Source: Trissonchulus latispiculum
Taxonomy: Eukaryota > Nematoda > Enoplea > Enoplida > Ironidae
DNA length: 64,000 nt
NCBI GenBank assembly: GCA_030248195.1
Contig: JASAND010007849.1
Location: 23,414-87,413 of the forward strand
Direction of reading: 5' to 3'
The first letter of the stretch is position 1. Every line of letters starts with the position of its first letter. This document shows, in pieces, positions 20,905 to 31,085 of the stretch. Both the position numbers and the translations under genes were made by a program. The notes below the pieces were generated by a model. It did no database searches and was not told the DNA's origin. It saw nothing but the letters and a program-made list of their open reading frames with translations.

Positions 20905-23900
20905 CTAAGTAAGGAACGGCTTGAGACGATTTACGTGAATTTTCTCAGTAGGGGGGTCCGTTTTTGTAGTAGACTGAATTTCAACATTTGGAGGCGCAAG
21001 AACTTTGACCACCCGAAACGGGCCCTCGAAGACTGGCAGGTATTTGCGGCTTGCACCCTTTGGAATATTCGCCTTTGCAATATCTTTCCATACTAACATG
21101 CCTTCTTTATAGTCAACTTTCTTAACATTCGCATCATAGTCATCTTTGCGCTTTTTCAAGATTTTCTCCATATGCTCTTTCAATAAATCACGCGAAAAAC
21201 GCAAACGTTTACGCAGATCTTGTACGTAGGACGAGTTGAAGGGTCTAGTTGTTGGATCAGGCATTTTCAAAAAGTTTTCAGAAAACAAACGAGGATCACG
21301 TCCGTGTAAAAGATAATATGGAGACTCTCCGGTAGAGGCATGTGGGGCTGCCCGGTATACGAACAGCACCCAAGGGAGAAGGGTGTCCCACTCCCGCTCA
21401 AAAGCCAACATACATTTGCGTAACATGCCTTTAAGGGTGCCATTGAGTCTTTCGCAAGCACCATTCGACTGTGGGTGATAAGCAGTAGTACGTACTTTTC
21501 GTGTTCCCATAAGTTTACAAAGCTCATCCATAAGAGTAGAACAAAAAGGGGTGCCCCGATCAGTCAGAATTTCGCGAGGGGCCCCATGAACGGCGATAAT
21601 TTGTTCTGCCAAAAGTTTTGCAATAGTGTTGGTCTGTTCATTAGCCATAGCGAAGGCCCACCCCCAACGCGTCAGAAAATCGACCATCACTAAAACTTTA
21701 CAGTGACCCACGGAAGTAGTAGGAGCATGCATGACATCCATGCTGATCCTCTCGAATGGTGCCTCTACCGGAGTGAAAAATTTCATGTATGCCTGAGGCT
21801 TGCGAGGACCAGGGTTGCAAGCCGCACATACCTGGCAGCATTCGAGGAACCGTGTCACATCACGAGACATAGTTTCCCAGTAATATCTAGCGGCTATTAT
21901 TCCCATCATTTTAGCTCTCCCGACATGACAACCCCCCAAAAAATCATTATGACATTCCTTAAGGATATATTGACGACAATCATTAGGGACCACAATCAAA
22001 CGGATAGCATCAGGTAGGGGGACTCCCTTTTTGTCAGTTTGAAAACGGTATAGCATGTCATTTTCGTAAACGAATTTTGAAGCAGAACTACGTACGTACG
22101 AGGCCAGCTGTAAATCTTTCGGAAGTTTATCATTTTGCAAAAATTCAATCATAGCAGAAGTAAACGGATCAGCCTTAAGGGCCTCAGCCCAAATTTCCCT
22201 TGCCGCAAGCATCGGAACTGGGTGACCCGGACCATCATCAGGGCCTTCATCATCTAACAGTGCAAAAAGGTATTCTGGAATTTTCGGATATTCAGCAAAA
22301 ACCCCGGCAATGGCAGGCGGATTGCGAGACAATGCATCCGCTGCCCCGTTGACTGAACCAGGTTTTTGAATAACACGAAAACGAAACTGTTCTATGAAAG
22401 CACGCCAACGGGCCACCCTCCCTTCAGCCGTCTTAGGTTTTGCGGCATCGCCCAGGATATATTCCAAGGCCTGATGGTCCGTGATCACATCAAATTTATG
22501 TAAAATCAAGTAGTGTTGGAAATAGGAAATCCCAAAAAAGATAGCAAGAGCCTCCAATTCAGTAACAGTGTAGTTCTTTTCAGATGCATGGAGGGCTCTG
22601 GCCGCGTACGCAACTGGATGAAATTTTTCCTTTTCGTCTGCCTGCTGTAAAATGGCAGCTATACCCTGATAACTAGCGTCAGTAACAAGAGTAAAAGGTT
22701 TCGTAAAATTTGGATAAATCAAAACGGGTGCTGTAATTAATTTTTCCTTCAAAGTCTCAAAAGCAACTTGACAAGCAGAATCCCAAACAAATTCAGCACC
22801 TTTTTTCAGAAGACGAGTCAAAGGATTAGCAATTTTGGCAAAATGAGGGACAAAACGACGATAATAGCCCGCTAAACCCAAAAAACTTTGAATATCTTTG
22901 ACAGATTGAGGCACAGGAAATTGACGAACCACCCGAATTTTGTCAGGATCGGTAGCAATGCCAAATTCTGAAAGAATATGACCCAAAAAGGCCATTTGTT
23001 TACGTGCAAATTCGCATTTTGACAATTTTAGCAAAACATGCTCTTTTGCACAACGTTGAAAAATGTCAAGTAGACGCTGCAGGTGGTGATTCTGAGTCGG
23101 ACTAGTAACTAGAATATCATCAATATAAACAATAAACCCTTCCATAATACGATCAATTATCCGTTGGAAGGTACTGGGGGCGTTACACAACCCAAACGGC
23201 ATAACTTTGAATTCATACAACCCCGAATGAGTAATAAAAGCTGTTTTTTCCCGATCCGCCGGGTAGACAGGAATTTGATGAAACCCTGAGGCCAAATCCA
23301 ATTTCGAAAAAATGCAATGACCCAAAATAAGTTCAAAAAGCCCGTCAATTCGAGGAAGAGGGTAACAATCTTTCTTAGTAACCGAATTTAACTTGCGATA
23401 ATCAACACAAAGGCGCCAATCCCCATCTTTCTTTGCTACTAGAATAATCGGGGAGGCCCACGGAGACCGAGAGGGTTGTATAAGGCCCTGCTCCAACCAA
23501 GCGGACAATTTCTCGTCTATGATTTTCTTCTGTGCTGGGTTAACTTTGTAAGCCCGAGCACGAATAGGCCGTTTTCCTGGCTCAATTTCGATATAATGAT
23601 AGTCAATATCAGTTTTTCCAAAACCGCCTGTAGCGTCCCAAATATCAGGAAAATTTAAAATCATGAGTTTTAACCGCCGCTGATTTCGACGGGACAAACA
23701 ACAATCTTTCAAGCTAATTTTTCCGTTCAAAAGAGCACGTTTTGCTGCATCTGCAAAAAGGGCAGTTGCTACCGATTCAGCTGCAGTCAGAGGGTCAACC
23801 TCGACCTCTTCTTCAGGAGTACGTACAATATCCCCGTTCTGAGGGATACGTGAAAAGGCCTCATCAAAAGACAAATCAGTAGGATGATATTTTTCTGTGG

Positions 23901-26900
23901 TCACTCTATACGTACGGGGCTCGAACCCAGGTTCTCCCGGATGAATCTTGCGACGCAAAAATTTCCGAAACTTTTTAAGCGGAACAGAAGACACCTGATT
24001 GAGGTCCACGCCCTCACCCTGGGGTCCCTGACCAGCAGGGAGCTCAGGGGGAGGCTGAGACTCTGACGCCCAAGACTCTACAATATCGGAAAACGCTACT
24101 GGTACCGTTGGCCAAGAATCTTTCGTTTCCTGAGAAAAATCAACCAAATCGTCACCCGAAAACAAACATGACTGCAAAGTTTTTACCTCCCCGTCCAAAA
24201 TTTTGGGGGTGACCACCCCCTCTTTTAGAGGAGACTGAGGCTCAGGAGGGGCCGTAACCCCCTTGGCACACGAAGTCGCTTCCGGGATTTTTTCAGATTC
24301 ATCAAAAATTTCGTTCGGATATAGGGGATCCACCCCCTCTTTTAGTAGGAGGTCCCCTTGAGTAGAATCAACGTCACAATTAAGAACCAACGGGTCATCA
24401 AAAGGAGAATCAGACGAAAACCCAGTAAACGGAGAACAAATTTGCGGAGGAGGGGTCCCGAGGTCCTCATCAACTATAAACAACATGTCATCAGTATACG
24501 TATCGACATTAACCTGGGCCCTCGTAACCGCCAACGGTACCTCTAGGTTAGGGTCTGTGGCGAAATAGTCTTCAGCCGGGCTAATGGACCCCAACACAGT
24601 AGCCTTTGACAATTCAACCGGACAATTTGTGGGATTTGCAACCAAAAAATCAAAAATTGTTTCCCGAGGCACAACAATCCCCCCATAAGGCAAAACACGA
24701 TTTATATGTACAAAATCATCAAAAGGTTCGAACAAATGGGGAGTCTCGGTCAGTCTTGGGGAGACCCGGGCCTGAGCCCAGACCTCCGAGGAGGGAGGGA
24801 CCACCACGTCAACTGCCAAAACCACTGCCAAAACTGTAGAATCCCGGGTATTCCATTCAGCTCTCAATTGATCAGGGGTGAGCAAATCGTGGTTCATTGT
24901 ACCCATATAAACTTTATTCTGAGAAAGAATAATATCCCACGAAAAAGCTTTCATAAAGTCAGTACCTAGCAAAATGTCCCTGTAAAAATCGGGGGCTACG
25001 TGAAACTGCCACCCGAACTGAATTTGGCCAACTTTAAAAGGCAAAAATGCTTTCCCTGTTAATTTCAAATAATCGCTCCCTGGTGTACGTGCTTTGATTG
25101 GATCCGGGTAATTAACCACGATTTCTGCGCCCGCCCTGAGGAGACGTTCAAGGCCCCCCGTACTGATAATCGAAATGGACGCTCCCGTATCTACAATCGC
25201 AACCAATTTTTGACCGTTGACATCAATCAGAATTGCTGGGGTGTTCTCACCCGCTGCTAGAACAGACTCAAGGTCAATTTCTGGGACATCCCCCGGTTCT
25301 GCGAGAGCTGAATGGCCCATTAGGTCAGAAATTTGCACCACACAATGAGGACTTACCTGCGAGGCTGGTGTAGCCTCTGTTTCTGGAGGAAGAACTTCCT
25401 CGCCTTGGTCCTCCTGGACCCAATTTGTAGCCTCAGCTGGTGCAGGTTCTTGGACAGGTGGTTCGGACGGGGCAGTATAGGGGGAACCCGGGCCCGCCAA
25501 AATGGGAGAGCCCCCCGCACACCACGAGTCCGACGGCTCAGCTTCATTCATCCAAATATTATTTGAATCAAATTTATTTGGCCATAAACGAAGAAAAAGG
25601 TCAGTCATATCACCAATGTGCAGACGAATAGCATCAAAATACTTATTCATGAATTCATGAGTCTGACCATGAATAGCTGCCAATGTAGAAAAATTTCGAT
25701 GGAGCAACTGAAATTTTTGAGCCACTTGATGTTCTACAGAATCAGCATCAAAAGACAGATTTGCCCCCAAAACCTGTTCCGAAGTTTCCTCCGGCTGATT
25801 TGTGAGGCCTAAACGTTCATAATCGGGCTCAATCTGCAGCATATTAACCGAAAGTTGATTGACCATTTGATTTACCTGCTGAGCCGTCGGAGGTGGAGCA
25901 GTTTGGGGGTTTCTACCCCCTCTTTTAGGCTGGGCCCCGCCCCCTACCGGACCATGAGAAGATGGAACAAAATTTGCATTCAGACAGGGAGGACCGGAAG
26001 CTCTCGCCCCCGCCCCCCGGTAACGCGGCTGACCCGCTTGCAAAGGCACCCGCGGACGCGCCACAGAATCAGGAGCCGCCACACCTTGTGACTGCCACTG
26101 AGACTGCAACAGCGGCCGAGGCTGGCCCTGCGCAGCATGCTGCCACGGAGGCAGATACTGCTGAGGGGCCGCCGCATAACCCGGGGACTGAAGCGCCGGG
26201 TCATGCTGTGGATAGTATACCGGCTGAGGAGGCATCTGAGGGTAGGCCCCCACCATATCAACTTGCGCCTGAGTATTTTGATTATTCCTACCTTTATAAC
26301 CCGGAGGGGCTTTTGAAGGGTCCTTGTCCCAACAGCGATCCGGATGATGCCCCCGCTTGTTGCAGTGACGGCAAGGAGGAAAGCGTTTTTTCTTTTCTTC
26401 CTCCATTTCTTTGAGCTTATCCAAAAATTTTGTCTCAAACCAGTCCTTCATTTCCCGCAGCTCCAGCCTAGTCGCAGGAGTCGAATCAAGGGGGGCAGCC
26501 CCGTCCCTGGAGGAATTCTGGGCGCCAACATGAAAGACTGGGGCAGCAAAAGCTTGTTGATCTGCCAATCCAGGTTTTGAGATCCGAGATTCCAATTTGT
26601 CCAGGATACGTAGAATTTCGTCCAATTTGGGCTCACCTTTTCCGAAATTAGATGCCAAAGCCGTAGTATATTCCGAACGAATGCCATCAAAAAGTTGTTG
26701 TACGCAGTGCCTGTCCCGATCTGCCTGTGATGGCCAAATTTCCAAGGCTTGAGATTGCAGCTCCGACACGTACTGGCGGACGGTTTCCCCAGGCTGCTGG
26801 ACTCTTTGAGCAAAGCGATGGAATTTTTCCGAAACTGATTGTTGAGGCTTCGGGAACTGGGCGGACATCATACGTATGAATTCGTCTAATGACTCAACAA

Positions 26901-28605
26901 CCTTAGGACCAACCTTCGAAGCGAAAGTGAGAGCCTTACCAGACAGTTTGTTAAACATCAGACGGGCCCATTGGTCCCTTGGGATCCCTTGCACAGTAGC
27001 TGCTGAAACAAACTGTGGTAACCAATCTTCAAAATAATCAAAAGTCGGCTCAAAACGAGGAATATCATGTAAAATTGCCATATACGTACGGTACAATTGA
27101 GCATTATGGCGTCCAACAGAGGCATCTGTGGCTTGCATGGTGGCCGGAGTGGGATGAGGTCTCGACCGAGGACGAGCCCCCACTGAGTGGTCAGTGGCCA
27201 CCCGACAAACTGCCTGGTCGGTCTGTGCCGAATTTGGAGGCTGTTGGTCCGCCGGTTGTTGAGACGGAGGGGGAGTCTGCTGAGAAGCAGGCTCTGGCGG
27301 ATTCAAATAATAGCCATAATTCTGAGGTGTACCCGGCACAGGGTCCGGATACATCGGAGCCAATTGCGGCTGAGATTGCTGAGATTCAAAATATTGCTGT
27401 TGATTCAAATCAAAATACAAATTCGGATCATAATAGCCATACTGAGCATAGTAGTAGTAATTTGGATCATAATAACCATAGCCATCAGCCTGAGGGCCGC
27501 CCGCCTGATACGGCGGAGTCTGCTGTTGCTGAGGCTGCGATCCAGGCACTGCGTGAGAAGTAGATCCAGGATTAAACTGACCAGGTCCATTCTGTTGGGG
27601 AGGCGGCGTATTTGACTGAGCTGGAGGGGGGCCATTTTCCGGAGGAGGGGCCGAAGACTGCGGGATAGTATTTTCTGGCCGCGGATTCTGCTGAGACTGA
27701 TTGTGCGTAGAGATCATTGTCGTCTGTCCAGTGCCGTATGAATATTGGGACTGTGGAGAGACTGGAGCTCCCCCTCCATTCGACTCCGACTGGACATGGC
27801 CGGCCACTGAGACTGAAGGACCGGCGTGAGGGGCAGCAGGGGTCGAACCCCCCGCAAGCCCTCCTGACTCTGGTGGAAGCCCAAGGGAAGCACGCCGCTC
27901 CGCAACAAGCTGATCTGTTAATCTGTCGACCATCCCCTTGTAAAAATCTGAAATTTTTTCCAAACGTTTAGGATGTCCACGAGGGAGCTCACGAATTTCC
28001 GGGTCCCGCACGACAGCAGCCGCCGCCGCGAAAATTTCCTCCTCAGATGGTAGCACAGACTGACCCGGGGGAGCTGCCGAACCCCCCGTTGCCTCCGAAG
28101 GAGACGTAATAACAACACACACCTGTTCCAAATCCGCATCCGAAGTTGAATTTTCTCCCTGAATTTCTGGAGTGGGCGTCGGGGGAAGGGGGGGTTGGGA
28201 GGGATTTTGGGGGGTTCGCCCCCCATCCTGCACCATCTGACCGGGAGAAAGAATTGGAGGGCCAAAAGCTTTATTCAACATCTGAGAATATGACGGCCGT
28301 GGAATTTGCTGTGTATTAGAGGCCGAAGTTTGGGGCTGGGAAGAACCCCCCGCCTGGGTCCACTGGGGGGGTGGACCTCTACAACTGACCGGGACTTGAG
28401 CCATACAACATGGAATATTTTGATTTCGCCCAGAATTTTCCCCCCAAGTTTGCAAGGGAATCGTAGTGGGGATATAGGGGATCCCCCAATTTCGGTAGGG
28501 CGCTCCCCCCCCGAGTTCCAGGTGGAACCCCGTCTTGGAGGGGCGGATCAGTATATTCCCCAAGTTCACGCGGGTCCCCCCGATCCATAACTGGGGCCTG
28601 CTCAC
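20905..28605 (-). CDS. Gag-Pol polyprotein of the Ty3/Gypsy element (open for 2566 codons)
   Basis: Order along the open frame, by residue from its 5' end: Pro/Gln-rich gag (about 70-480), capsid-like helices (about 490-690), CCHC knuckle CRHCNKRGHHPDRC (about 741-754), aspartic protease AIVDTGASISII (about 1137), RT with RLCVDYRKLNSVTKK, FSKLDLASGFHQ and VYIDDILV (about 1825), RNase H (LVTDASYQGIAAIL, TELEALA, ITDHQALEYIL), integrase HHCC (about 2218-2262), catalytic D in MDVMHAP, D in LTDRGTPF and E in NGACERLNGTLK, and a GPF module (FEGPFRVVKV). All catalytic motifs are intact. The first ATG in this frame is at 28404 (residue 68). Translation may instead enter from the leader ORF by frameshift. 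An unusually long segment of about 500 residues separates protease and RT. Confidence 0.95.
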   Translation of the reverse strand: MSRPQLWIGGTRVNLGNILIRPSKTGFHLELGGGAPYRNWGIPYIPTTIPLQTWGENSGRNQNIPCCMAQVPVSCRGPPPQWTQAGGSSQPQTSASNTQQIPRPSYSQMLNKAFGPPILSPGQMVQDGGRTPQNPSQPPLPPTPTPEIQGENSTSDADLEQVCVVITSPSEATGGSAAPPGQSVLPSEEEIFAAAAAVVRDPEIRELPRGHPKRLEKISDFYKGMVDRLTDQLVAERRASLGLPPESGGLAGGSTPAAPHAGPSVSVAGHVQSESNGGGAPVSPQSQYSYGTGQTTMISTHNQSQQNPRPENTIPQSSAPPPENGPPPAQSNTPPPQQNGPGQFNPGSTSHAVPGSQPQQQQTPPYQAGGPQADGYGYYDPNYYYYAQYGYYDPNLYFDLNQQQYFESQQSQPQLAPMYPDPVPGTPQNYGYYLNPPEPASQQTPPPSQQPADQQPPNSAQTDQAVCRVATDHSVGARPRSRPHPTPATMQATDASVGRHNAQLYRTYMAILHDIPRFEPTFDYFEDWLPQFVSAATVQGIPRDQWARLMFNKLSGKALTFASKVGPKVVESLDEFIRMMSAQFPKPQQSVSEKFHRFAQRVQQPGETVRQYVSELQSQALEIWPSQADRDRHCVQQLFDGIRSEYTTALASNFGKGEPKLDEILRILDKLESRISKPGLADQQAFAAPVFHVGAQNSSRDGAAPLDSTPATRLELREMKDWFETKFLDKLKEMEEEKKKRFPPCRHCNKRGHHPDRCWDKDPSKAPPGYKGRNNQNTQAQVDMVGAYPQMPPQPVYYPQHDPALQSPGYAAAPQQYLPPWQHAAQGQPRPLLQSQWQSQGVAAPDSVARPRVPLQAGQPRYRGAGARASGPPCLNANFVPSSHGPVGGGAQPKRGGRNPQTAPPPTAQQVNQMVNQLSVNMLQIEPDYERLGLTNQPEETSEQVLGANLSFDADSVEHQVAQKFQLLHRNFSTLAAIHGQTHEFMNKYFDAIRLHIGDMTDLFLRLWPNKFDSNNIWMNEAEPSDSWCAGGSPILAGPGSPYTAPSEPPVQEPAPAEATNWVQEDQGEEVLPPETEATPASQVSPHCVVQISDLMGHSALAEPGDVPEIDLESVLAAGENTPAILIDVNGQKLVAIVDTGASISIISTGGLERLLRAGAEIVVNYPDPIKARTPGSDYLKLTGKAFLPFKVGQIQFGWQFHVAPDFYRDILLGTDFMKAFSWDIILSQNKVYMGTMNHDLLTPDQLRAEWNTRDSTVLAVVLAVDVVVPPSSEVWAQARVSPRLTETPHLFEPFDDFVHINRVLPYGGIVVPRETIFDFLVANPTNCPVELSKATVLGSISPAEDYFATDPNLEVPLAVTRAQVNVDTYTDDMLFIVDEDLGTPPPQICSPFTGFSSDSPFDDPLVLNCDVDSTQGDLLLKEGVDPLYPNEIFDESEKIPEATSCAKGVTAPPEPQSPLKEGVVTPKILDGEVKTLQSCLFSGDDLVDFSQETKDSWPTVPVAFSDIVESWASESQPPPELPAGQGPQGEGVDLNQVSSVPLKKFRKFLRRKIHPGEPGFEPRTYRVTTEKYHPTDLSFDEAFSRIPQNGDIVRTPEEEVEVDPLTAAESVATALFADAAKRALLNGKISLKDCCLSRRNQRRLKLMILNFPDIWDATGGFGKTDIDYHYIEIEPGKRPIRARAYKVNPAQKKIIDEKLSAWLEQGLIQPSRSPWASPIILVAKKDGDWRLCVDYRKLNSVTKKDCYPLPRIDGLFELILGHCIFSKLDLASGFHQIPVYPADREKTAFITHSGLYEFKVMPFGLCNAPSTFQRIIDRIMEGFIVYIDDILVTSPTQNHHLQRLLDIFQRCAKEHVLLKLSKCEFARKQMAFLGHILSEFGIATDPDKIRVVRQFPVPQSVKDIQSFLGLAGYYRRFVPHFAKIANPLTRLLKKGAEFVWDSACQVAFETLKEKLITAPVLIYPNFTKPFTLVTDASYQGIAAILQQADEKEKFHPVAYAARALHASEKNYTVTELEALAIFFGISYFQHYLILHKFDVITDHQALEYILGDAAKPKTAEGRVARWRAFIEQFRFRVIQKPGSVNGAADALSRNPPAIAGVFAEYPKIPEYLFALLDDEGPDDGPGHPVPMLAAREIWAEALKADPFTSAMIEFLQNDKLPKDLQLASYVRSSASKFVYENDMLYRFQTDKKGVPLPDAIRLIVVPNDCRQYILKECHNDFLGGCHVGRAKMMGIIAARYYWETMSRDVTRFLECCQVCAACNPGPRKPQAYMKFFTPVEAPFERISMDVMHAPTTSVGHCKVLVMVDFLTRWGWAFAMANEQTNTIAKLLAEQIIAVHGAPREILTDRGTPFCSTLMDELCKLMGTRKVRTTAYHPQSNGACERLNGTLKGMLRKCMLAFEREWDTLLPWVLFVYRAAPHASTGESPYYLLHGRDPRLFSENFLKMPDPTTRPFNSSYVQDLRKRLRFSRDLLKEHMEKILKKRKDDYDANVKKVDYKEGMLVWKDIAKANIPKGASRKYLPVFEGPFRVVKVLAPPNVEIQSTTKTDPPTEKIHVNRLKPFLT

Positions 28606-28750
28606 AACACCTCTGTCGCAAAACTAAATCGTTATACTCGTCCGGGTAATCTAAATTTTGTAAAAATTCAAAAAGCCGTTGAATATCTTGAAGTCGATCT
28701 TCTAAAGCACGAAAAAATTTAGGGTCAAGACCGTCACACTCCTCCAACAT
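28379..28750 (-). CDS. Leader ORF, probable N-terminus of Gag (123 aa)
   Basis: ATG at 28750 lies 11 bp after the primer binding site. The start MLEECDGLDPKFFRALEDRL is helical and charged, as in gag matrix regions. Its second half overlaps the gag-pol frame for about 220 bp. The two frames can be joined at a run of eight G on the coding strand (about 28511-28518). This suggests either one gag with a homopolymer indel or a frameshift site. It terminates at 28379 if no shift occurs. Confidence 0.6.
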   Translation of the reverse strand: MLEECDGLDPKFFRALEDRLQDIQRLFEFLQNLDYPDEYNDLVLRQRCCEQAPVMDRGDPRELGEYTDPPLQDGVPPGTRGGSALPKLGDPLYPHYDSLANLGGKFWAKSKYSMLYGSSPGQL

Positions 28751-28761
28751 CTACCACATGA

Positions 28762-28772
28762 CACGGTCGCCA
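28762..28772 (-). other. Primer binding site, tRNA-Arg type
   Basis: Two bases inside the 5' LTR the element strand reads TGGCGACCGTG. This complements a tRNA 3' end of CACGGTCGCCA, the acceptor arm of animal tRNA-Arg (GACCGTG...). The match ends after 11 nt. Confidence 0.7.
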
Positions 28773-28774
28773 CA

Positions 28775-29315
28775 TGTGAAGTTTGACTATACTGATCTTA
28801 GTAAAAATGCTGCTGTCTGACTTTTACTCTCTAGGATAAGACTAAACTACAGGTAACAACAGTGGTGTGTGACGCTGGAGCAATGTTCGGCCTGACCAAC
28901 TAGAAATCGATGAAATGATTACAACGGTTTATTGTAATTTAGGCAAGAACTTGACGACAAAATTAGACAAAACATAAATTTCAACACAAAATATAAACTT
29001 TGACAAAATACTAAAAAAAACACAAAAACGCCCGGCAAAAGCCGGCTGAGCGACAAAGGTAAATTTAAACAACCCCAAAACAAGCAACCCAAGAATTCGA
29101 CCCAAAGTTCGCAACCCAACCATTCATCAAACTTACACCCACACTACTTCTGACCAACCCAATATGGAGGACTACAACAATTAGCTATCCGATCCTACGA
29201 ATTTAGACAAGAGTAATGCGAAATGATTGAACGTTTGTCAAATGAAATGTCATTTTCACTTAGGCTTAGCAGCTCATGAATAATTTATATCTTTCCTGAC
29301 GGTGCTAACTTCACA
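28775..29315 (-). repeat. 5' LTR of the 17.7 kb element
   Basis: 541 bp, TGTGAAGTT...AACTTCACA. It pairs with the LTR at 11594-12147 but carries about a dozen small indels and many substitutions relative to it. The promoter of the element should lie here, on the minus strand. Confidence 0.95.
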
Positions 29316-29372
29316 CCTTAGTGAAGTCGTACGTCAAACAAGCTAGCAACTTCCTTATGATGATTATTTCAG

Positions 29373-29654
29373 ACGAATTTACAATCCCGTTTGCGCAAGG
29401 ATGTCTAGCCAAGGCCTTGCCATGGGGTCCGGAGGAGCCAAACAATTTAGAAGGAGATGAGAAATGTGTCGAGATTCGCTACGGAAAACTTCTGAGCGAT
29501 AATAGTTGCACTAGTTTGAGCGTGGTTGTTTGCCAGATTATAAATTTCCCAACAGATGAACTTTGTGGTAAGCAAATGATTGATGATAAAGTTCGTTCAA
29601 TTTTTACTTATTTCAGTTGGACACTATCCCTGCCGTTTGTGGCGTTATACTTAA
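29373..29654 (+). CDS. C-type lectin-like domain, terminal exon(s), partial
   Basis: After a good acceptor (TTATTTCAG, ending 29372) the frame reads WGPEEPNN, then GDEKCVEIRYG, DNSCTSLSVVVCQ. This is the C-terminal third of a C-type lectin domain: the EPN sugar/calcium motif, CVEI, and the two closing Cys. The WND motif is replaced by LSDNSC. A donor (TGTG|GTAAGC at 29568) and acceptor (29616) may remove a short intron; otherwise the frame runs on to 29671. The N-terminal two thirds of the domain are not seen upstream, where the LTR element sits. It may be a truncated gene or be completed by exons I could not find. EPN suggests mannose-type ligand binding, if functional. Confidence 0.6.
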
Positions 29655-29671
29655 TGCTGACACTATTTTAG

Positions 29672-30440
29672 CAGCGATTGTCAATGCAGCAGTAATTTGT
29701 TCTCACTCCTTCTATTGTTCTAGCTGTTGTTACGCAACGATAGTTTAAAACAAGTTTCATACTATTTGCAAAATTTGCAAAGTAGCAGAAATAGCAGTCA
29801 TTTAGGGCTCAGATTCAGCAGGTGTGAGTACAATGCCTTGCGTGCTGGATACTTGCTTCTTAAAATTGTTTCAGCATAATTGGGAAGATATGAAACCACC
29901 GAATGCGATATCAAGAAAGCTTGAAAAGCGATTAATAATTAAGAAAACATAATTAGTCAATTTGTGCGCTTGCCTGATCACATTTCTCTGCTGAAATTAT
30001 TAACTATATGTCTTATACTCAACAATAATAAAATAACCTCAGCCTAATACTCAACCGGGTCAGGGTGATACCTGAACGTCAAGTTCCACTGACCCTTGCG
30101 GAAGCTAATTTCGGTACCCCTTGTGGAAGCAATTTTTCTCTGAGTTTTCTTCAAAATAGGAACGTCTTTCGGGCTTGTTTTAGCAAAAAATGGTAGTTTT
30201 ACGTGAAACATCCGAGAATCCGGATGAGAATCCGCAAGGCTTTTGGAAAGTTTGGTGGTAAAACCTAGTTTTTGAGCAATTTTCTTACCCCGTGTGGCCA
30301 ATTTTCTTACCCCGTGTGGGAAAAATTTCGAAACCCTTTGTGAGCTACGTCGCCAAGGGGGTGGGGGTGGGGAAATTCCCTTCTTTTCCCCTAGTCCACC
30401 TGTAGTCAGGGCCTTGTTTTAGAAAAAATAAGAGTGTAGG
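29672..30440. other. Noncoding stretch, no gene seen
   Basis: Contains AATAAA at about 30028. ACCCCGTGTGG occurs twice near 30290-30320. No coding homology is seen on either strand. Confidence 0.45.
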
Positions 30441-30449
30441 ACCCTAACA

Positions 30450-30540
30450 GTCCTACATTGATCACAATTTTGTACACACATTTTTGTGTCAGGCTTTAGT
30501 TTCAAAATTATATACAGTTTTCAGTTGATATAAAAGGAAC
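30450..30540 (+). repeat. Short copy of the TGTGTCAGACTTTAG-ended repeat
   Basis: TTTTGTACACACATTTTTGTGTCAG-like DNA followed by GCTTTAGTTTC matches the outer ends of the large inverted repeat at 61318-63245, showing this is a dispersed family. Confidence 0.6.
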
Positions 30541-30848
30541 AGCGATAAATCCATTTTTTCTTAATCTCTAGCAGCAGTAAATACTGTGCGACTCAGAACA
30601 TCTGCAAAGGGCTGAAGAAATAATAAGGAAAACTAATGGGAAAAATAACATTTTAGGTGGTGGTCATGGAATCAACTCACTAAGATTATACCAAGTTTGC
30701 AGATACGAAATAAGTTAAGTTTTACAGAGCCCAGAATGCTAGGCCTTTGCGGTAATTTTGTTCTGGGGTTGTGCTATTTCATGGATTGATTTTACTTCAA
30801 CGCAGAAACATAGGCAACAGGGGGTGGTGGGCATATGCACTACTTCAA

Positions 30849-30851
<3 letters not shown>
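30541..30851. other. Noncoding stretch before the AT microsatellite, no gene seen
   Basis: No coding homology or clear repeat is seen. Confidence 0.4.
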
Positions 30852-30919
<68 letters not shown>

Positions 30920-31085
30920 CCACACTTTTGTTATATACCTATATATGCTTATATCGTAACATAGCATCGGAGCATAGCATAGCATAGCATAGCATAGCAT
31001 AGCATAGCATAGCATCGTAACAAGAAACAGAGCATATAGCATCGTAACAAGCAACAGAGCATATAGCATCGGTGAATTCAACTGC
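30852..31085. repeat. (TA)n and (CATAG)n microsatellites
   Basis: A TA run (30852-30917) is followed by a CATAG pentamer array (30961-31013). GCATATAGCATCGTAACAAG duplicates occur to about 31075. Confidence 0.9.

Larger units (their letters stand above)
11594..29315 (-). mobile_element. 17.7 kb Ty3/Gypsy LTR retrotransposon with extra exonuclease/NADAR ORFs
   Basis: Structure on the minus strand: 5' LTR 28775-29315, primer binding site 28762-28772, leader ORF 28379-28750, gag-pol 20905-28605, ORF3 19060-20172, ORF4 15033-19136, long 3' untranslated region, polypurine tract 12153-12163, 3' LTR 11594-12147. Both LTRs start TGTGAAGTT and end AACTTCACA. RT-RNase H-integrase order makes it Ty3/Gypsy. 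It is much longer than a typical element of this group (5-8 kb), mainly because of the frames after pol. No target-site duplication is seen: flanks are GGGGT on the left and CCTTA on the right. LTRs differ by roughly 10-15 percent by eye. Confidence 0.95.
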
